A DNA stretch of 64,000 nucleotides, from NCBI RefSeq assembly GCF_003003285.1, contig NZ_PVTP01000001.1, forward strand, positions 372,001 through 436,000, in the 5' to 3' direction. This DNA is from Yoonia maritima. Its GTDB lineage: Bacteria > Pseudomonadota > Alphaproteobacteria > Rhodobacterales > Rhodobacteraceae. Positions 28,327-36,730 of this stretch are shown piece by piece. A program made the translations under genes and the position numbers. Positions within the stretch are counted from its first letter, which is position 1. Each line of letters starts with the position of its first letter. Under the pieces are notes generated by a model that had not been told where the DNA came from, searched no databases, and worked only from the letters and a program-made list of their open reading frames with translations.

Positions 28327-29367
28327 CTAAAGATCAACCCGACGCAGGCGCAACCCGCGCTTGCGCAGAAAGTCTGACCGGTCCTCGTCGTTGCGCGCGA
28401 CAATCTTCTCCCGCGCAGCGCGGATGCCATCGATGAAGGGCGCGGGCGATGAGTTGGCGAAATTCTTGAGGGCCGGGGCGGCCTCCTGCGCGAAACGGGA
28501 CGCCGCATATTTGGAATGGCGGATCTTGATCTCTTGGAAGTCCTCAATGCCCCAGAGGTTGCGGTTCTGGCAGACCGCGCGGAGGTAGAAGCTGGCGATG
28601 CCGAGCGTCTTGGCGCCGACCTCGGAATTCCAGCAGTAGAACCCCCGGAAATAGAGGTCGGGCGAGCCGTCGGGCAGCAACCCCGCCTCGATCGGGTTCA
28701 GGTCATCGACCAGGAACAGGAACACATCACGATCCGAGGCATAGAGCGTCATTGTTTCCTTGGTCACGTCCACACGCGGATTGTAGATGCCCGTAGACCA
28801 ATCCAGCACGCCCGGCACCTTCCAGCGCGTATCACCGGTGCCGTTGCCCGCGATGCGTTGCACGGCAGAAACAAGCTCGTGATCGTAGATGCGGCCGTAG
28901 TCGGGGCCGGTGACAGCGCGCAGTTCCGTGCGCCCGTTCGCGACCTCCATGGTCTTGATCTGCTCTGCCCGGTGGTTGGTCAGCCCATATTGCAGGTTGA
29001 TGCCTGCAAGCGGCGCAGGCAGTTGGCGCAGATAGGCGGCTGGCGCGCCGACAATGCTCGACAATTGTCCAAAGCTCCAATGGGTTGGCGCGATGGGCGC
29101 GTCGGCCCCGGGTAGGACCAACCCCAGTTTCTCGGGGTCATCGCGATGCGCCTCGACCCGGATCGCGGCACTCTCCACGGTTCGTGTTCGGCTCTGCTCA
29201 GCGCGAGTTTTCACAGACGCGAAGAGGTCGTCGAGGGACAGGTATCGCTCATCATTGGGTCGCGAGAACCACTCCGATGACACGCGATCCACGTTTTCAC
29301 CGCGTGACACATCAACCTTGTAACCGCCACTGGCGTTACGCCCGGCATCGATAATTTGGGTATTCAT
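28327..29367 (-). CDS. DUF932 (phage/plasmid-like) protein, C-terminus apparently truncated
   Basis: 346 residues with the DUF932 core: WFSRPNDERYLSLDDLF near the N-terminus, TGPDYGRIYDHELVSAVQRI in the middle and FYLRAVCQNRNLWGI late. DUF932 proteins are common on plasmids and integrative elements; their function is unknown. Family members usually continue about 40-60 residues past FLRKRG, whereas this one changes to LRLRRVDL and stops, at the edge of the foreign region. GGGAG ribosome site 8 nt before ATG 29367. Confidence 0.8.
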   Translation of the reverse strand: MNTQIIDAGRNASGGYKVDVSRGENVDRVSSEWFSRPNDERYLSLDDLFASVKTRAEQSRTRTVESAAIRVEAHRDDPEKLGLVLPGADAPIAPTHWSFGQLSSIVGAPAAYLRQLPAPLAGINLQYGLTNHRAEQIKTMEVANGRTELRAVTGPDYGRIYDHELVSAVQRIAGNGTGDTRWKVPGVLDWSTGIYNPRVDVTKETMTLYASDRDVFLFLVDDLNPIEAGLLPDGSPDLYFRGFYCWNSEVGAKTLGIASFYLRAVCQNRNLWGIEDFQEIKIRHSKYAASRFAQEAAPALKNFANSSPAPFIDGIRAAREKIVARNDEDRSDFLRKRGLRLRRVDL

Positions 29368-29494
29368 TGGGTATCTCCCGCGACGGGCGGCCGGGAGCCT
29401 CTCTCTCGACCTCCAAACCCGTCACGGGAACAGCCTCCACTCTCTCACTCCGATGGCTGCGCGGATCAAATGCTTCTTTATGGGGCTCTGCTTC

Positions 29495-29523
29495 TTGAGG
29501 CGGTCGTCCGATGCGTGTATACA
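29495..29523 (+). promoter_or_regulatory. Sigma70-type promoter of the AbiE operon
   Basis: TTGAGG (29495-29500), a 17-bp spacer and TATACA (29518-29523). Predicted start point about 29530, which lies in the first TTTCGGA repeat (29525-29532). Confidence 0.5.
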
Positions 29524-29550
29524 TATTTCGGACGATCCCCTTCCATCATG

Positions 29551-29576
29551 TCCGAAATCATGCTACAGATTTCGGA
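29551..29576. promoter_or_regulatory. Perfect 9-bp inverted repeat, probable AbiE operator
   Basis: TCCGAAATC (29551-29559), 8-nt spacer, GATTTCGGA (29568-29576). A third copy of the half-site, ATTTCGGA, overlaps the predicted transcription start (29525-29532). AbiEi antitoxins repress their own promoters through inverted repeats, so this is the likely operator. Confidence 0.5.
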
Positions 29577-29577
29577 C

Positions 29578-30234
29578 ATGGACCATGCATCAACAGATCT
29601 AAAGAGCGATATCCTGACACGGATTGCGAATGGCACGTCGCGGGGCGTATGGACGCCGAGGGATTTTCTGGATCTTGGTGAACGTGATGCCGTGGACAAG
29701 GTGCTGCAGCGACTGACGCGGGCAGGGGCTCTGCGCCGGGTTGATCGTGGCCTCTACGATCAACCGTCGACCAATCGCCTGACCCAGAAAGACAGCCCGG
29801 CAGATCCCCGCGAAGTGATTGATGCCATCGCACGCCGAGATCAGATACGCGTGCTCGTTGATGGGATGACGGCCGCCAACGATCTGGGTCTCACCAATGC
29901 TGTTCCGGCCAAGATCCTTGTGCATACCGACGCCCGGTTGAAATCGATTTCGCTCGGCCAGCTCGACATCGTGTTCAAACCAACAGCTGCCAGCAAGCTC
30001 TATTGGGCTGGCCGACCGGCCATGCGCATTGTGCAAGCTCTGCATTGGTTGCGGGATACGATGGGGCAGGTTGACGAGGATCAGGTGCTGATCCGCCGCC
30101 TGACGGCTCTTCTCAATGATCCGACGAGAGGCAAGCGCCTTCGCGACGATCTCGAGGACGGGCTGACGACGTTGCCGAGTTGGATGCAGAGTCTATTGCG
30201 CCCGATACTTGCAGAGCATGCAGGTGCCGCGTGA
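29578..30234 (+). CDS. AbiEi-like antitoxin (DUF6088 type)
   Basis: 218 residues from ATG 29578. A winged-helix N-terminus (WTPRDFLDLGERDAVDKVLQ, then LTRAGALRRVDRGLYDQP) is followed by a C-terminal antitoxin/repressor domain. This is the layout of the AbiEi/DUF6088 group: the N-terminus binds operator DNA, and the rest neutralises the toxin. In-frame ATGs at 29548 and 29560 are possible starts; none has a clear ribosome site, and the 29548 start would include the inverted repeat. It overlaps the toxin gene by 4 nt (GTGA). Confidence 0.8.
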   Translation: MDHASTDLKSDILTRIANGTSRGVWTPRDFLDLGERDAVDKVLQRLTRAGALRRVDRGLYDQPSTNRLTQKDSPADPREVIDAIARRDQIRVLVDGMTAANDLGLTNAVPAKILVHTDARLKSISLGQLDIVFKPTAASKLYWAGRPAMRIVQALHWLRDTMGQVDEDQVLIRRLTALLNDPTRGKRLRDDLEDGLTTLPSWMQSLLRPILAEHAGAA

Positions 30235-31310
30235 ACCCCGCGTTCGACAGGATCATTTCTGCGGATGATGAGACACGCCTCGGCCTCTTCACGACAACAG
30301 CACAGCGCTTGGGCACCACACCGCAGAATGTCGAAAAGGACTTTTGGGTCTGCTGGACCCTCGACGCGCTGTTCAATGGATTGCCGGATGGGCCAAGGCT
30401 TCTGTTCAAGGGTGGCACATCCCTGTCAAAGGGCTTTGGGCTGATCCGCCGGTTCTCGGAGGATATCGACGTCACAGTGTTCCGGGACGATCTGGGAGAA
30501 GCCGCAACCATAGAAGAGCTTGAGGCCTTGAGCGGTAAGAAACGCGGCAAGGCGCTGGATGCGATCAAAGCGGCCTGCGAAACTTATATCCAGGGCGCGT
30601 TCCTTGGCGGGTTGAACGAAATTGTGTCGGAGGTTGCCCGACGAAACGGACTAGATGTGGCGCGGTTCTTTATTGAGCCCGATCTTGAAGATAGTCAGGC
30701 ACTTTATCTGCGGTATCCAACCGCAACACCTGATGATGCCTACGTCGCCAAGGCAGTAAAAATCGAGTCTGGTGCAAAATCAGCGCTTGATCCCAATTCT
30801 GTGCGCAGCATCAGTCCATACCTCGAGGAAGACGTTCCGGATATCGATCTGACCGTTGGGAATGTCACCATCGTCGATGCTGAGCGGACATTTTGGGACA
30901 AGATCGTTATCCTGCATGGCCTGCGCCGCTGGTTCGACATCCGTGGAGAACTGAAAGGCAGTGGTCAGCGCGTGTCGCGGCATTATTACGATGCCTATCA
31001 ACTTCTCGGATCAGACCTCGGTGAACGCGCGCTGGCCGACCGAGTGCTTGGTGCCGACTGCGTCGCCCACGCGCGCATGTTTTTCAACCGTCCGGCTTTC
31101 GATCTCGCCACCGCAGTTGCGCCGACATTTTCCATCAGTCCCGTTGGAAAAATGCTCGATGACCTGCGCCGCGACTACCGCGCGATGTCGGGCATGATCT
31201 TTGGGGAAGCGCCGCCTTTCGATGCCGTGATCGAGCGGGTTGCTGATTTGGAACAGAGGCTCAACACAACGCCGACGGGGTCGAAGGGCGTTTTGGATGG
31301 AAATTCATGA
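30231..31310 (+). CDS. abiEii: AbiEii-like nucleotidyltransferase toxin
   Basis: 359 residues from GTG 30231, whose GTGA overlaps the antitoxin stop. The nucleotidyltransferase fold is shown by LLFKGGTSLSKGFGLIRRF, then SEDIDVTVF, which supply the GS(T)-x-D-x-D-type catalytic elements. A later basic/acidic region includes ERTFWDKIVILHGL, a conserved block of AbiEii/MNT proteins. In the family the toxin transfers nucleotides to tRNA and blocks translation, aborting phage infection. It is intact and convergent with the helicase gene downstream. Confidence 0.86.
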   Translation: MNPAFDRIISADDETRLGLFTTTAQRLGTTPQNVEKDFWVCWTLDALFNGLPDGPRLLFKGGTSLSKGFGLIRRFSEDIDVTVFRDDLGEAATIEELEALSGKKRGKALDAIKAACETYIQGAFLGGLNEIVSEVARRNGLDVARFFIEPDLEDSQALYLRYPTATPDDAYVAKAVKIESGAKSALDPNSVRSISPYLEEDVPDIDLTVGNVTIVDAERTFWDKIVILHGLRRWFDIRGELKGSGQRVSRHYYDAYQLLGSDLGERALADRVLGADCVAHARMFFNRPAFDLATAVAPTFSISPVGKMLDDLRRDYRAMSGMIFGEAPPFDAVIERVADLEQRLNTTPTGSKGVLDGNS

Positions 31311-31416
31311 TATCCGCAACAACCTGAGACAGTCATAAAAACAACGCCTATGGGCTGGTGCAGATATCCGGTGCATAAAATGCTCCTCTAATCCAGATTG
31401 AAGGCATACTAATCCG

Positions 31417-33408
31417 CTAGACGCATAAATTCGTTACATGCCAGCCTTGAGCTTGTAATTTCCCCAGAATAGCGTGCTCATTTTCTACGATCGCGGAATG
31501 ACGCACTGCAACACCTACCAGATGTGTTGGCCGAGTCAGAGCGACGTAGGTTCCTTTCAGGCGTGATAGGTTTTGGGGGCCTTCACCCGCACCACTGCTC
31601 TTATCGCCACATAGCCAGTCGACAATTTTTTCCGATGAATGATGGTTCTGAAAAGTGCTCAGCAGCAGAGTTGCAAAGTGAGTCTGCCCCTTGGCTTGAT
31701 GAATGGAGCCTAGTCGGATGGATACATGGCGATCGTCGGCAGTGATGACGCAGGTATTGTCTGGTTTTTCCACACCATCGTTCTGTAGTTGCGGCAAAAT
31801 CGGCGGTTCTTCCCAAGCCATGAAATCTGCGCAAAGACCGGTATCGCTGGTTCCTTCGCAAAGACTGGCTGCGATAGTTAGGAGCAGTCCTTTCTGTTCA
31901 GCCCAGAGATCGGCCGTGATTGGAGAAATTTTAGTAATGTATGAACGAGCGAACTCGTCATACTGCGTCAGCAGATCGGGGGTTCCTTCTAAGACTGTTC
32001 GGATTGCCTTGTGCTTGCGTCGACTTTCCAGTTCAGCATTTGGCCTCCCGATGTTTCGCACTAATCGCTGCATTCCGGCTGCAAAGCCGTTGACTGCGGG
32101 CCCGATTTCATGCCCCGATCGGACGATCTCTTGAGCTTGATGTAAATAGCCTGAGAGCGTCTTTGGATGCCTATCCATTTTGGCGTTTTCTGCGCTGTAG
32201 TCTGCCCAGTAGTGTTCCACACTTCTTGGATATTTATTATGACCGGGCGGGATATTTTCAGTTGTTGGTCTGTGAACGCCGCCGATAGCAAAGCAGTCGC
32301 CGAACGCTAGGGTGTCGTCGTCGAAAGTCTGAAGAAGATGGGCGCCAAATGCCTCCAAGACCTTGCTGCAATCGTTGTCAGGAAAAATGATAATTAGGTT
32401 TTGACCGTGATCCACTTGATCGGGTGCTTTACCTGGGCCATTGCCCCTTAATCCACCATCGCCGATCGGGATGACGGCATGAGGATTGGCTAAGTCCGCA
32501 ATCGGTTTGCCAAAACGGCGACTGCTCGCAATCGTCATAGTGCGATCTTCGACTTTGTCTGGGAATGGGTCAGCAGTATTCTGATCTTGGCCAGTTTCGA
32601 ATATTTCTTGGTTCGGATCACCAACCCGTTGGATTCCAGAAACTGCTGCACCTCGATTAAAGATGGAATGGAGAAGAGCTGCCTGCCGCAGCGATGTGTC
32701 CTGCATCTCATCCATCAACACCAATGGAAACCGATGTGACAGTGTGGCGGATATATCTGGATACGTTTGCAGCAAGTGCTCCGCCCAGACAAACATCTCT
32801 TCGTACCGGAAGCGACCGGCCTCAGCGGAGGTCTTAATTATTCGATGAGCTTTCTTATACGAGTCTGAATTAGGCCCTGACGGAAAGGGTTTGATCTTAC
32901 CTCTATGAAAAACAACCGGTGAAAGGTCGGTGCTGGCGAACGTAACGGCATCGATGCCCAAGTCGTTTTTCTGCAGATAGTATTCTAAGCCCGATCTTTC
33001 CTTCCCCTTAAGGTGGTTCCAGCGAAACGCTTTCGCCACATCGTCGTCTATCAGCGGAGACGGGTAACCGTTCGATTGAAGGTACGGCAGCGCCAGAAAC
33101 CGGTTGGCGAAGGTGTGTATGGTATCGATGAAATGTGGAAAGCCGAGCAACCGGTGCCCAACTGGAGTGTGGCCGAGCCTACTTTGGATTTCCTCACGCG
33201 CAACATTCGTGTGCGATAGTACGCAGATGCCTGATGTTCTATGCGGCCATTTCCTTGCCATGATTGCTAACTTAGCAACAACCAGAGTGGTTTTGCCACT
33301 TCCTGGACAGGCTGAAACGTCAAACGTTCCTGACCTCTTGTCGGATCTCAAGGCCAAGAAACGTGCCCCTGTACCTGACGTACGCTTGCGCAAAGCCCGC
33401 CCGGTCAA
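31417..33408 (-). CDS. UvrD-like superfamily 1 DNA helicase (element cargo)
   Basis: About 663 residues with the full SF1 motif series: Walker A SACPGSGKTTLVV, Ia VLSHTNVAREEI, II LVLMDEMQDTSLRQ, III QRVGDPNQEIF, IV SSRRFGKPIAD, V SIHQAKGQTHFATLL, VI YVALTRPTHL. The start is uncertain. The frame stays open to 33483 inside the integrase gene; TTG 33408 forms a 4-nt TTGA overlap with the integrase stop. No ATG precedes Walker A, so the N-terminus may be shortened. Helicases of this kind occur in phage-defence pairs, but no nuclease partner gene is visible next to it. Confidence 0.8.
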   Translation of the reverse strand: MTGRALRKRTSGTGARFLALRSDKRSGTFDVSACPGSGKTTLVVAKLAIMARKWPHRTSGICVLSHTNVAREEIQSRLGHTPVGHRLLGFPHFIDTIHTFANRFLALPYLQSNGYPSPLIDDDVAKAFRWNHLKGKERSGLEYYLQKNDLGIDAVTFASTDLSPVVFHRGKIKPFPSGPNSDSYKKAHRIIKTSAEAGRFRYEEMFVWAEHLLQTYPDISATLSHRFPLVLMDEMQDTSLRQAALLHSIFNRGAAVSGIQRVGDPNQEIFETGQDQNTADPFPDKVEDRTMTIASSRRFGKPIADLANPHAVIPIGDGGLRGNGPGKAPDQVDHGQNLIIIFPDNDCSKVLEAFGAHLLQTFDDDTLAFGDCFAIGGVHRPTTENIPPGHNKYPRSVEHYWADYSAENAKMDRHPKTLSGYLHQAQEIVRSGHEIGPAVNGFAAGMQRLVRNIGRPNAELESRRKHKAIRTVLEGTPDLLTQYDEFARSYITKISPITADLWAEQKGLLLTIAASLCEGTSDTGLCADFMAWEEPPILPQLQNDGVEKPDNTCVITADDRHVSIRLGSIHQAKGQTHFATLLLSTFQNHHSSEKIVDWLCGDKSSGAGEGPQNLSRLKGTYVALTRPTHLVGVAVRHSAIVENEHAILGKLQAQGWHVTNLCV

Positions 33409-34661
33409 ATTGTTGGCTCGGGGACGAGGAGGTCCATCGCCGGCGGATAGAGTGTAGGTTGATACCTCTTGCCAGACACCCAAGCGTCAACGAGATTTGC
33501 CCATTCCTGCATCATATGGTGGCGTTGATGTTCGTATTCCGCCTTATTGTATATGCCACGCGACGACCGACCATCCTCATGCGCAAGACATTTTTCAATC
33601 CAATCACCATTGAACCCCAACTCGTTCAACAGCGTCGAACCGGTGCGGCGCAGGTCGTGAACGGTGAAGTGTTCGAGAGGTAGGCCCTCCTTTTGTGCTC
33701 GTATGATTACAGCTTTTGTTACGCGGTTGAATGTCGCCCGCGACATTGGGGCATCCGCGTCATAACGTGAAGGAAGCAGATATCTGGAATTGCCTGCGCA
33801 GGTCTTCAGCGCGATCAGTATGTCGATCGTCTGTTGTGCCAGGTAAATGTTATGGGGCTTGGATCGCTTCATTCTTTCCTTCGGAATTGACCAAACCGCG
33901 TTCTCAAAATCGACTTCATCCCAAGTTGCGTCTTGAAGTTCGCTCTTTCTAACCATGGTCAACAGGAACATTTTGACGCCCAGACGAATGGTCGGAAGGG
34001 TCGCGACATGTTCAAGCTGGTTTAGCATGATCCGTATCTCCGACGGCGATAACGACCGATCTCTCGGAACGAAGGTGGCTATGGACGACGGGCCAACTTC
34101 ATCGGCAGGATTGGCGACTTTCTCTCCGTGAAGGATCGCGAATGCGTAGATAAGTTTAACGATGTCCCGAACATGGATGGCGGTCGCTGGTGCGCCGCGA
34201 TCCTTTACCGTTGCGCATCTCATTCGCAGGTCGTCAGCACTGATCTCCGACAGCAACCGATTTCGGAACGTTGGAAGAATATCCCGCTCGAACACGGAAC
34301 GCCGCATGGCGCGCGTACTGTCCGCCATCTTGGCTTCTTTCAACCACCGCTCGCCAAACTCACCGAAGCTCTTCGCTTCCTTCAGGCGTCGCTTCTCGCG
34401 TTGCTTCTCCTGCGCGGGCGAACGACCTTCACCAATAAGACGCTTCGCATCGATCAATGCCTCCCGAGCGCGAGCCAGAGATAGGCCCGCTGAGCCATAT
34501 CGACCAATGGTGAGCGTTTCACGACGATCATTCAAACGATAGTCGAAACGGAACACGATTGTGCCCGAAGGTTGAACCGTAACGTACATACCGTCACGGT
34601 CCGAAATTTTATACAATTTTTCTTTAGGTTTCAGAGACCTAAGAGCGGCATCTGTCAGCAT
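33405..34661 (-). CDS. P4-type tyrosine integrase
   Basis: 418 residues: N-terminal DUF4102-type arm-binding domain (MLTDAALRSLKPKEKLYKI, then DGMYVTVQPSGTIVFRFDYR), SAM-like core (FGERWLKEAKMADSTRAMRR) and catalytic domain with R in MVRKSEL, HxxR in HDLRR and the nucleophile Tyr in RSSRGIYNKAEY. It should be active. Located directly beyond the 3' end of guaA, a known target for such integrases. GGGAG ribosome site 6-7 nt before ATG 34661. TATACCGTCA repeats lie between this gene and guaA. Confidence 0.92.
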   Translation of the reverse strand: MLTDAALRSLKPKEKLYKISDRDGMYVTVQPSGTIVFRFDYRLNDRRETLTIGRYGSAGLSLARAREALIDAKRLIGEGRSPAQEKQREKRRLKEAKSFGEFGERWLKEAKMADSTRAMRRSVFERDILPTFRNRLLSEISADDLRMRCATVKDRGAPATAIHVRDIVKLIYAFAILHGEKVANPADEVGPSSIATFVPRDRSLSPSEIRIMLNQLEHVATLPTIRLGVKMFLLTMVRKSELQDATWDEVDFENAVWSIPKERMKRSKPHNIYLAQQTIDILIALKTCAGNSRYLLPSRYDADAPMSRATFNRVTKAVIIRAQKEGLPLEHFTVHDLRRTGSTLLNELGFNGDWIEKCLAHEDGRSSRGIYNKAEYEHQRHHMMQEWANLVDAWVSGKRYQPTLYPPAMDLLVPEPTI

Positions 34662-34704
34662 AACACTCTCCCAAATCTGGGTTTATCGAGCGAAAATACG
34701 GAAA

Positions 34705-34861
34705 TATACCGTCAGCTAGAATTTCACATCTGATCTCAAGATTTTACCCAGTAAATCAGCATGTTATGAATATATTTATACCGTCATCGCATTCGAAGTG
34801 CTGACGGTATATCAGATTTCGACAAATTTTGAAATCCTGCATACCGTCAGGTATACCGTCA
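34705..34861. repeat. Clustered TATACCGTCA repeats, probable integrase arm sites
   Basis: Within the 314-nt gap between integrase and guaA, (T)ATACCGTCA occurs at 34705-34714, 34777-34786, 34841-34849 and 34852-34861, with an inverted copy TGACGGTATA at 34802-34811. A further ATACCGTCA is at 34588-34596 inside the integrase gene. Position beside attR of a tyrosine-recombinase element suggests arm-type binding sites; they could also be operator repeats for the integrase. The rest of the gap is AT-rich with nothing else seen. Confidence 0.6.
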
Positions 34862-34975
34862 TAATATTCGATAGCCCACCGATAGATAGTGAAGCATCTC
34901 GCATGCTGTATTGTTTATTATCAGGTACTTATATCGCGTTGTGGAGAGAAATCGGATACGCTAGCGCAGGCAAAA

Positions 34976-36535
34976 TTATTCCCACTCGATCGTTCCCGGA
35001 GGTTTTGATGTGATATCATAGGTTACACGGTTGATACCTTGGACTTCGTTGATGATCCGCGTTGCGGTTTCACCAAGGAATTCGTGGGTAAATGGGTAGT
35101 AATCCGCTGTCATGCCGTCCACGGATGTCACCGCACGCAATGCGCAGGCGAAATCATAGGTACGCCCATCGCCCATAACGCCTACGGTTCGTACCGGAAG
35201 GATCGCAACAAAGGCCTGCCAGATATCATCGTACAACCCATGTTTGCGGATCTGGTCGATATAGACGGCGTCAGCTTTGCGAAGGATTTCCAGCTTTTCA
35301 CGTGTGATTTCACCGGGGCAGCGGATCGCAAGGCCTGGCCCAGGGAATGGGTGACGCCCGATAAAGCTAGGTGGTAGTCCCAGTTCTGCGCCAAGTGCCC
35401 GGACTTCGTCCTTGAACAATTCGCGCAGCGGTTCGACCAGCTTAAGACCCATCTTTTCGGGCAGGCCGCCGACGTTGTGGTGCGATTTGATTGTGACCGA
35501 CGGACCGCCAGAAAACGACACAGATTCAATCACATCAGGGTAGAGCGTACCTTGGGCAAGGAACTCAGCGCCTTCGATATCATTTGCGTATTTCTGGAAT
35601 ACGTCGATGAATAGCTTGCCGATGATTTTGCGCTTTGTCTCGGGGTCGTCTTGGCCCTCTAGTTCGCCCAAGAACAGTTCTTGTTCGTCAGCGTGGATCA
35701 GCTTCATGTTGTAGTTGTCGCGGAACATTGTCACGACTTCTTCGGCTTCTCCTTGGCGCAGCAATCCGTGGTCCACAAAAACGCATGTCAGCTGATCGCC
35801 AATAGCTTCGTGAAGCAAAACCGCCGCAACAGATGAATCAACGCCGCCAGACAAGCCACAAATAACTTGCTTGTCGCCAACCTGTTCTTTGATCGCTTCA
35901 ATGGCTTGTTCGCGATACGCACCCATCGTCCAATCGCCGGTGAAACCAGCAATCCGGACAAAGTTTTCATACAGCTTTGCACCGTTTGGCGTGTGGTGCA
36001 CTTCGGGGTGGAATTGCACAGCATAGAAGTTACGTGAAATATCTGCTGTTACCGCAAATGGTGCATTTGGTGATGTTCCGTAAACATCAAAACCCGGTGC
36101 GATTTCAGACACATGGTCGCCGTGGCTCATCCAGACCTGTTCTTTGTCGGTCAGGAACCAGCCATCAAGTAGCGCAAGCTTTTCTTTTGGGGTCACATAG
36201 GCACGGCCAAATTCCGCAGTGCCGTGGCCAGACTCAACTTTGCCACCCAACTGGGTCATCATCGTTTGCTGACCGTAACAAATGCCAAGGATTGGCACGC
36301 CAAGATCAAAGACTGACTGCGGCGCGCGTGGCGATCCTTCGCGGGTCACACTATCGGGGCCACCAGACAGGATCACGGCCTTCGGTGCGAATTCCGCAAG
36401 GAATGCATCTGTAACCAACTGATAGGGGTGAATTTCACAGTAGACGTTTAACTCGCGCAGGCGACGCGCAATCAGCTGCGTAACCTGGCTGCCAAAATCA
36501 ATAATGAGAAGGCGTTCGTGGGTGCTGTTTTCCAT
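34976..36535 (-). CDS. guaA: GMP synthase (glutamine-hydrolysing)
   Basis: Converts XMP to GMP using glutamine and ATP. 519 residues from ATG 36535 (the extra 20 codons upstream are not conserved-looking). The N-terminal class I glutaminase has [11 protein letters not shown] (nucleophile Cys). The ATP-pyrophosphatase P-loop is [11 protein letters not shown], and the C-terminal dimerisation domain ends [16 protein letters not shown]. The 3' end is intact although an integrase-bearing element lies immediately beyond it, as expected when an element inserts at a site inside the gene's last codons and restores them. Confidence 0.96.
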   Translation of the reverse strand: MENSTHERLLIIDFGSQVTQLIARRLRELNVYCEIHPYQLVTDAFLAEFAPKAVILSGGPDSVTREGSPRAPQSVFDLGVPILGICYGQQTMMTQLGGKVESGHGTAEFGRAYVTPKEKLALLDGWFLTDKEQVWMSHGDHVSEIAPGFDVYGTSPNAPFAVTADISRNFYAVQFHPEVHHTPNGAKLYENFVRIAGFTGDWTMGAYREQAIEAIKEQVGDKQVICGLSGGVDSSVAAVLLHEAIGDQLTCVFVDHGLLRQGEAEEVVTMFRDNYNMKLIHADEQELFLGELEGQDDPETKRKIIGKLFIDVFQKYANDIEGAEFLAQGTLYPDVIESVSFSGGPSVTIKSHHNVGGLPEKMGLKLVEPLRELFKDEVRALGAELGLPPSFIGRHPFPGPGLAIRCPGEITREKLEILRKADAVYIDQIRKHGLYDDIWQAFVAILPVRTVGVMGDGRTYDFACALRAVTSVDGMTADYYPFTHEFLGETATRIINEVQGINRVTYDITSKPPGTIEWE

Positions 36536-36730
36536 GGCGCTTCGGTAAAGCCAGTCACGGATTTGTGCAAGAGGCGCGCGGGAATTCTGCAGCAAAGGAT
36601 GAGGCTTTGTTCGTTTTTTATGCTTCGTGGCGCTTGATGTCGTTTTCGCGCCTGAAACGGCGCAAAAATAGCAGGTCGTGGAGGGCGCGTTCTATATTTG
36701 ATGTGCAGGATAGCGTTAAAGGAATGTTTC

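Noticed and set aside
28257..28547. Open frame opposite the end of the DUF932 gene
   Set aside because: Arg/Ser/Pro-rich shadow with no start signal; it crosses into the budC end.
34705..34861. CRISPR array or plasmid iterons for the TACCGTCA repeats
   Set aside because: Units are 9-10 bp with irregular spacing and one inverted copy; no replication gene or cas gene is present.
36601..36730. Possible riboswitch or leader before the MttB-like gene
   Set aside because: No recognisable aptamer pattern; only a normal AAAGGA ribosome site is seen.
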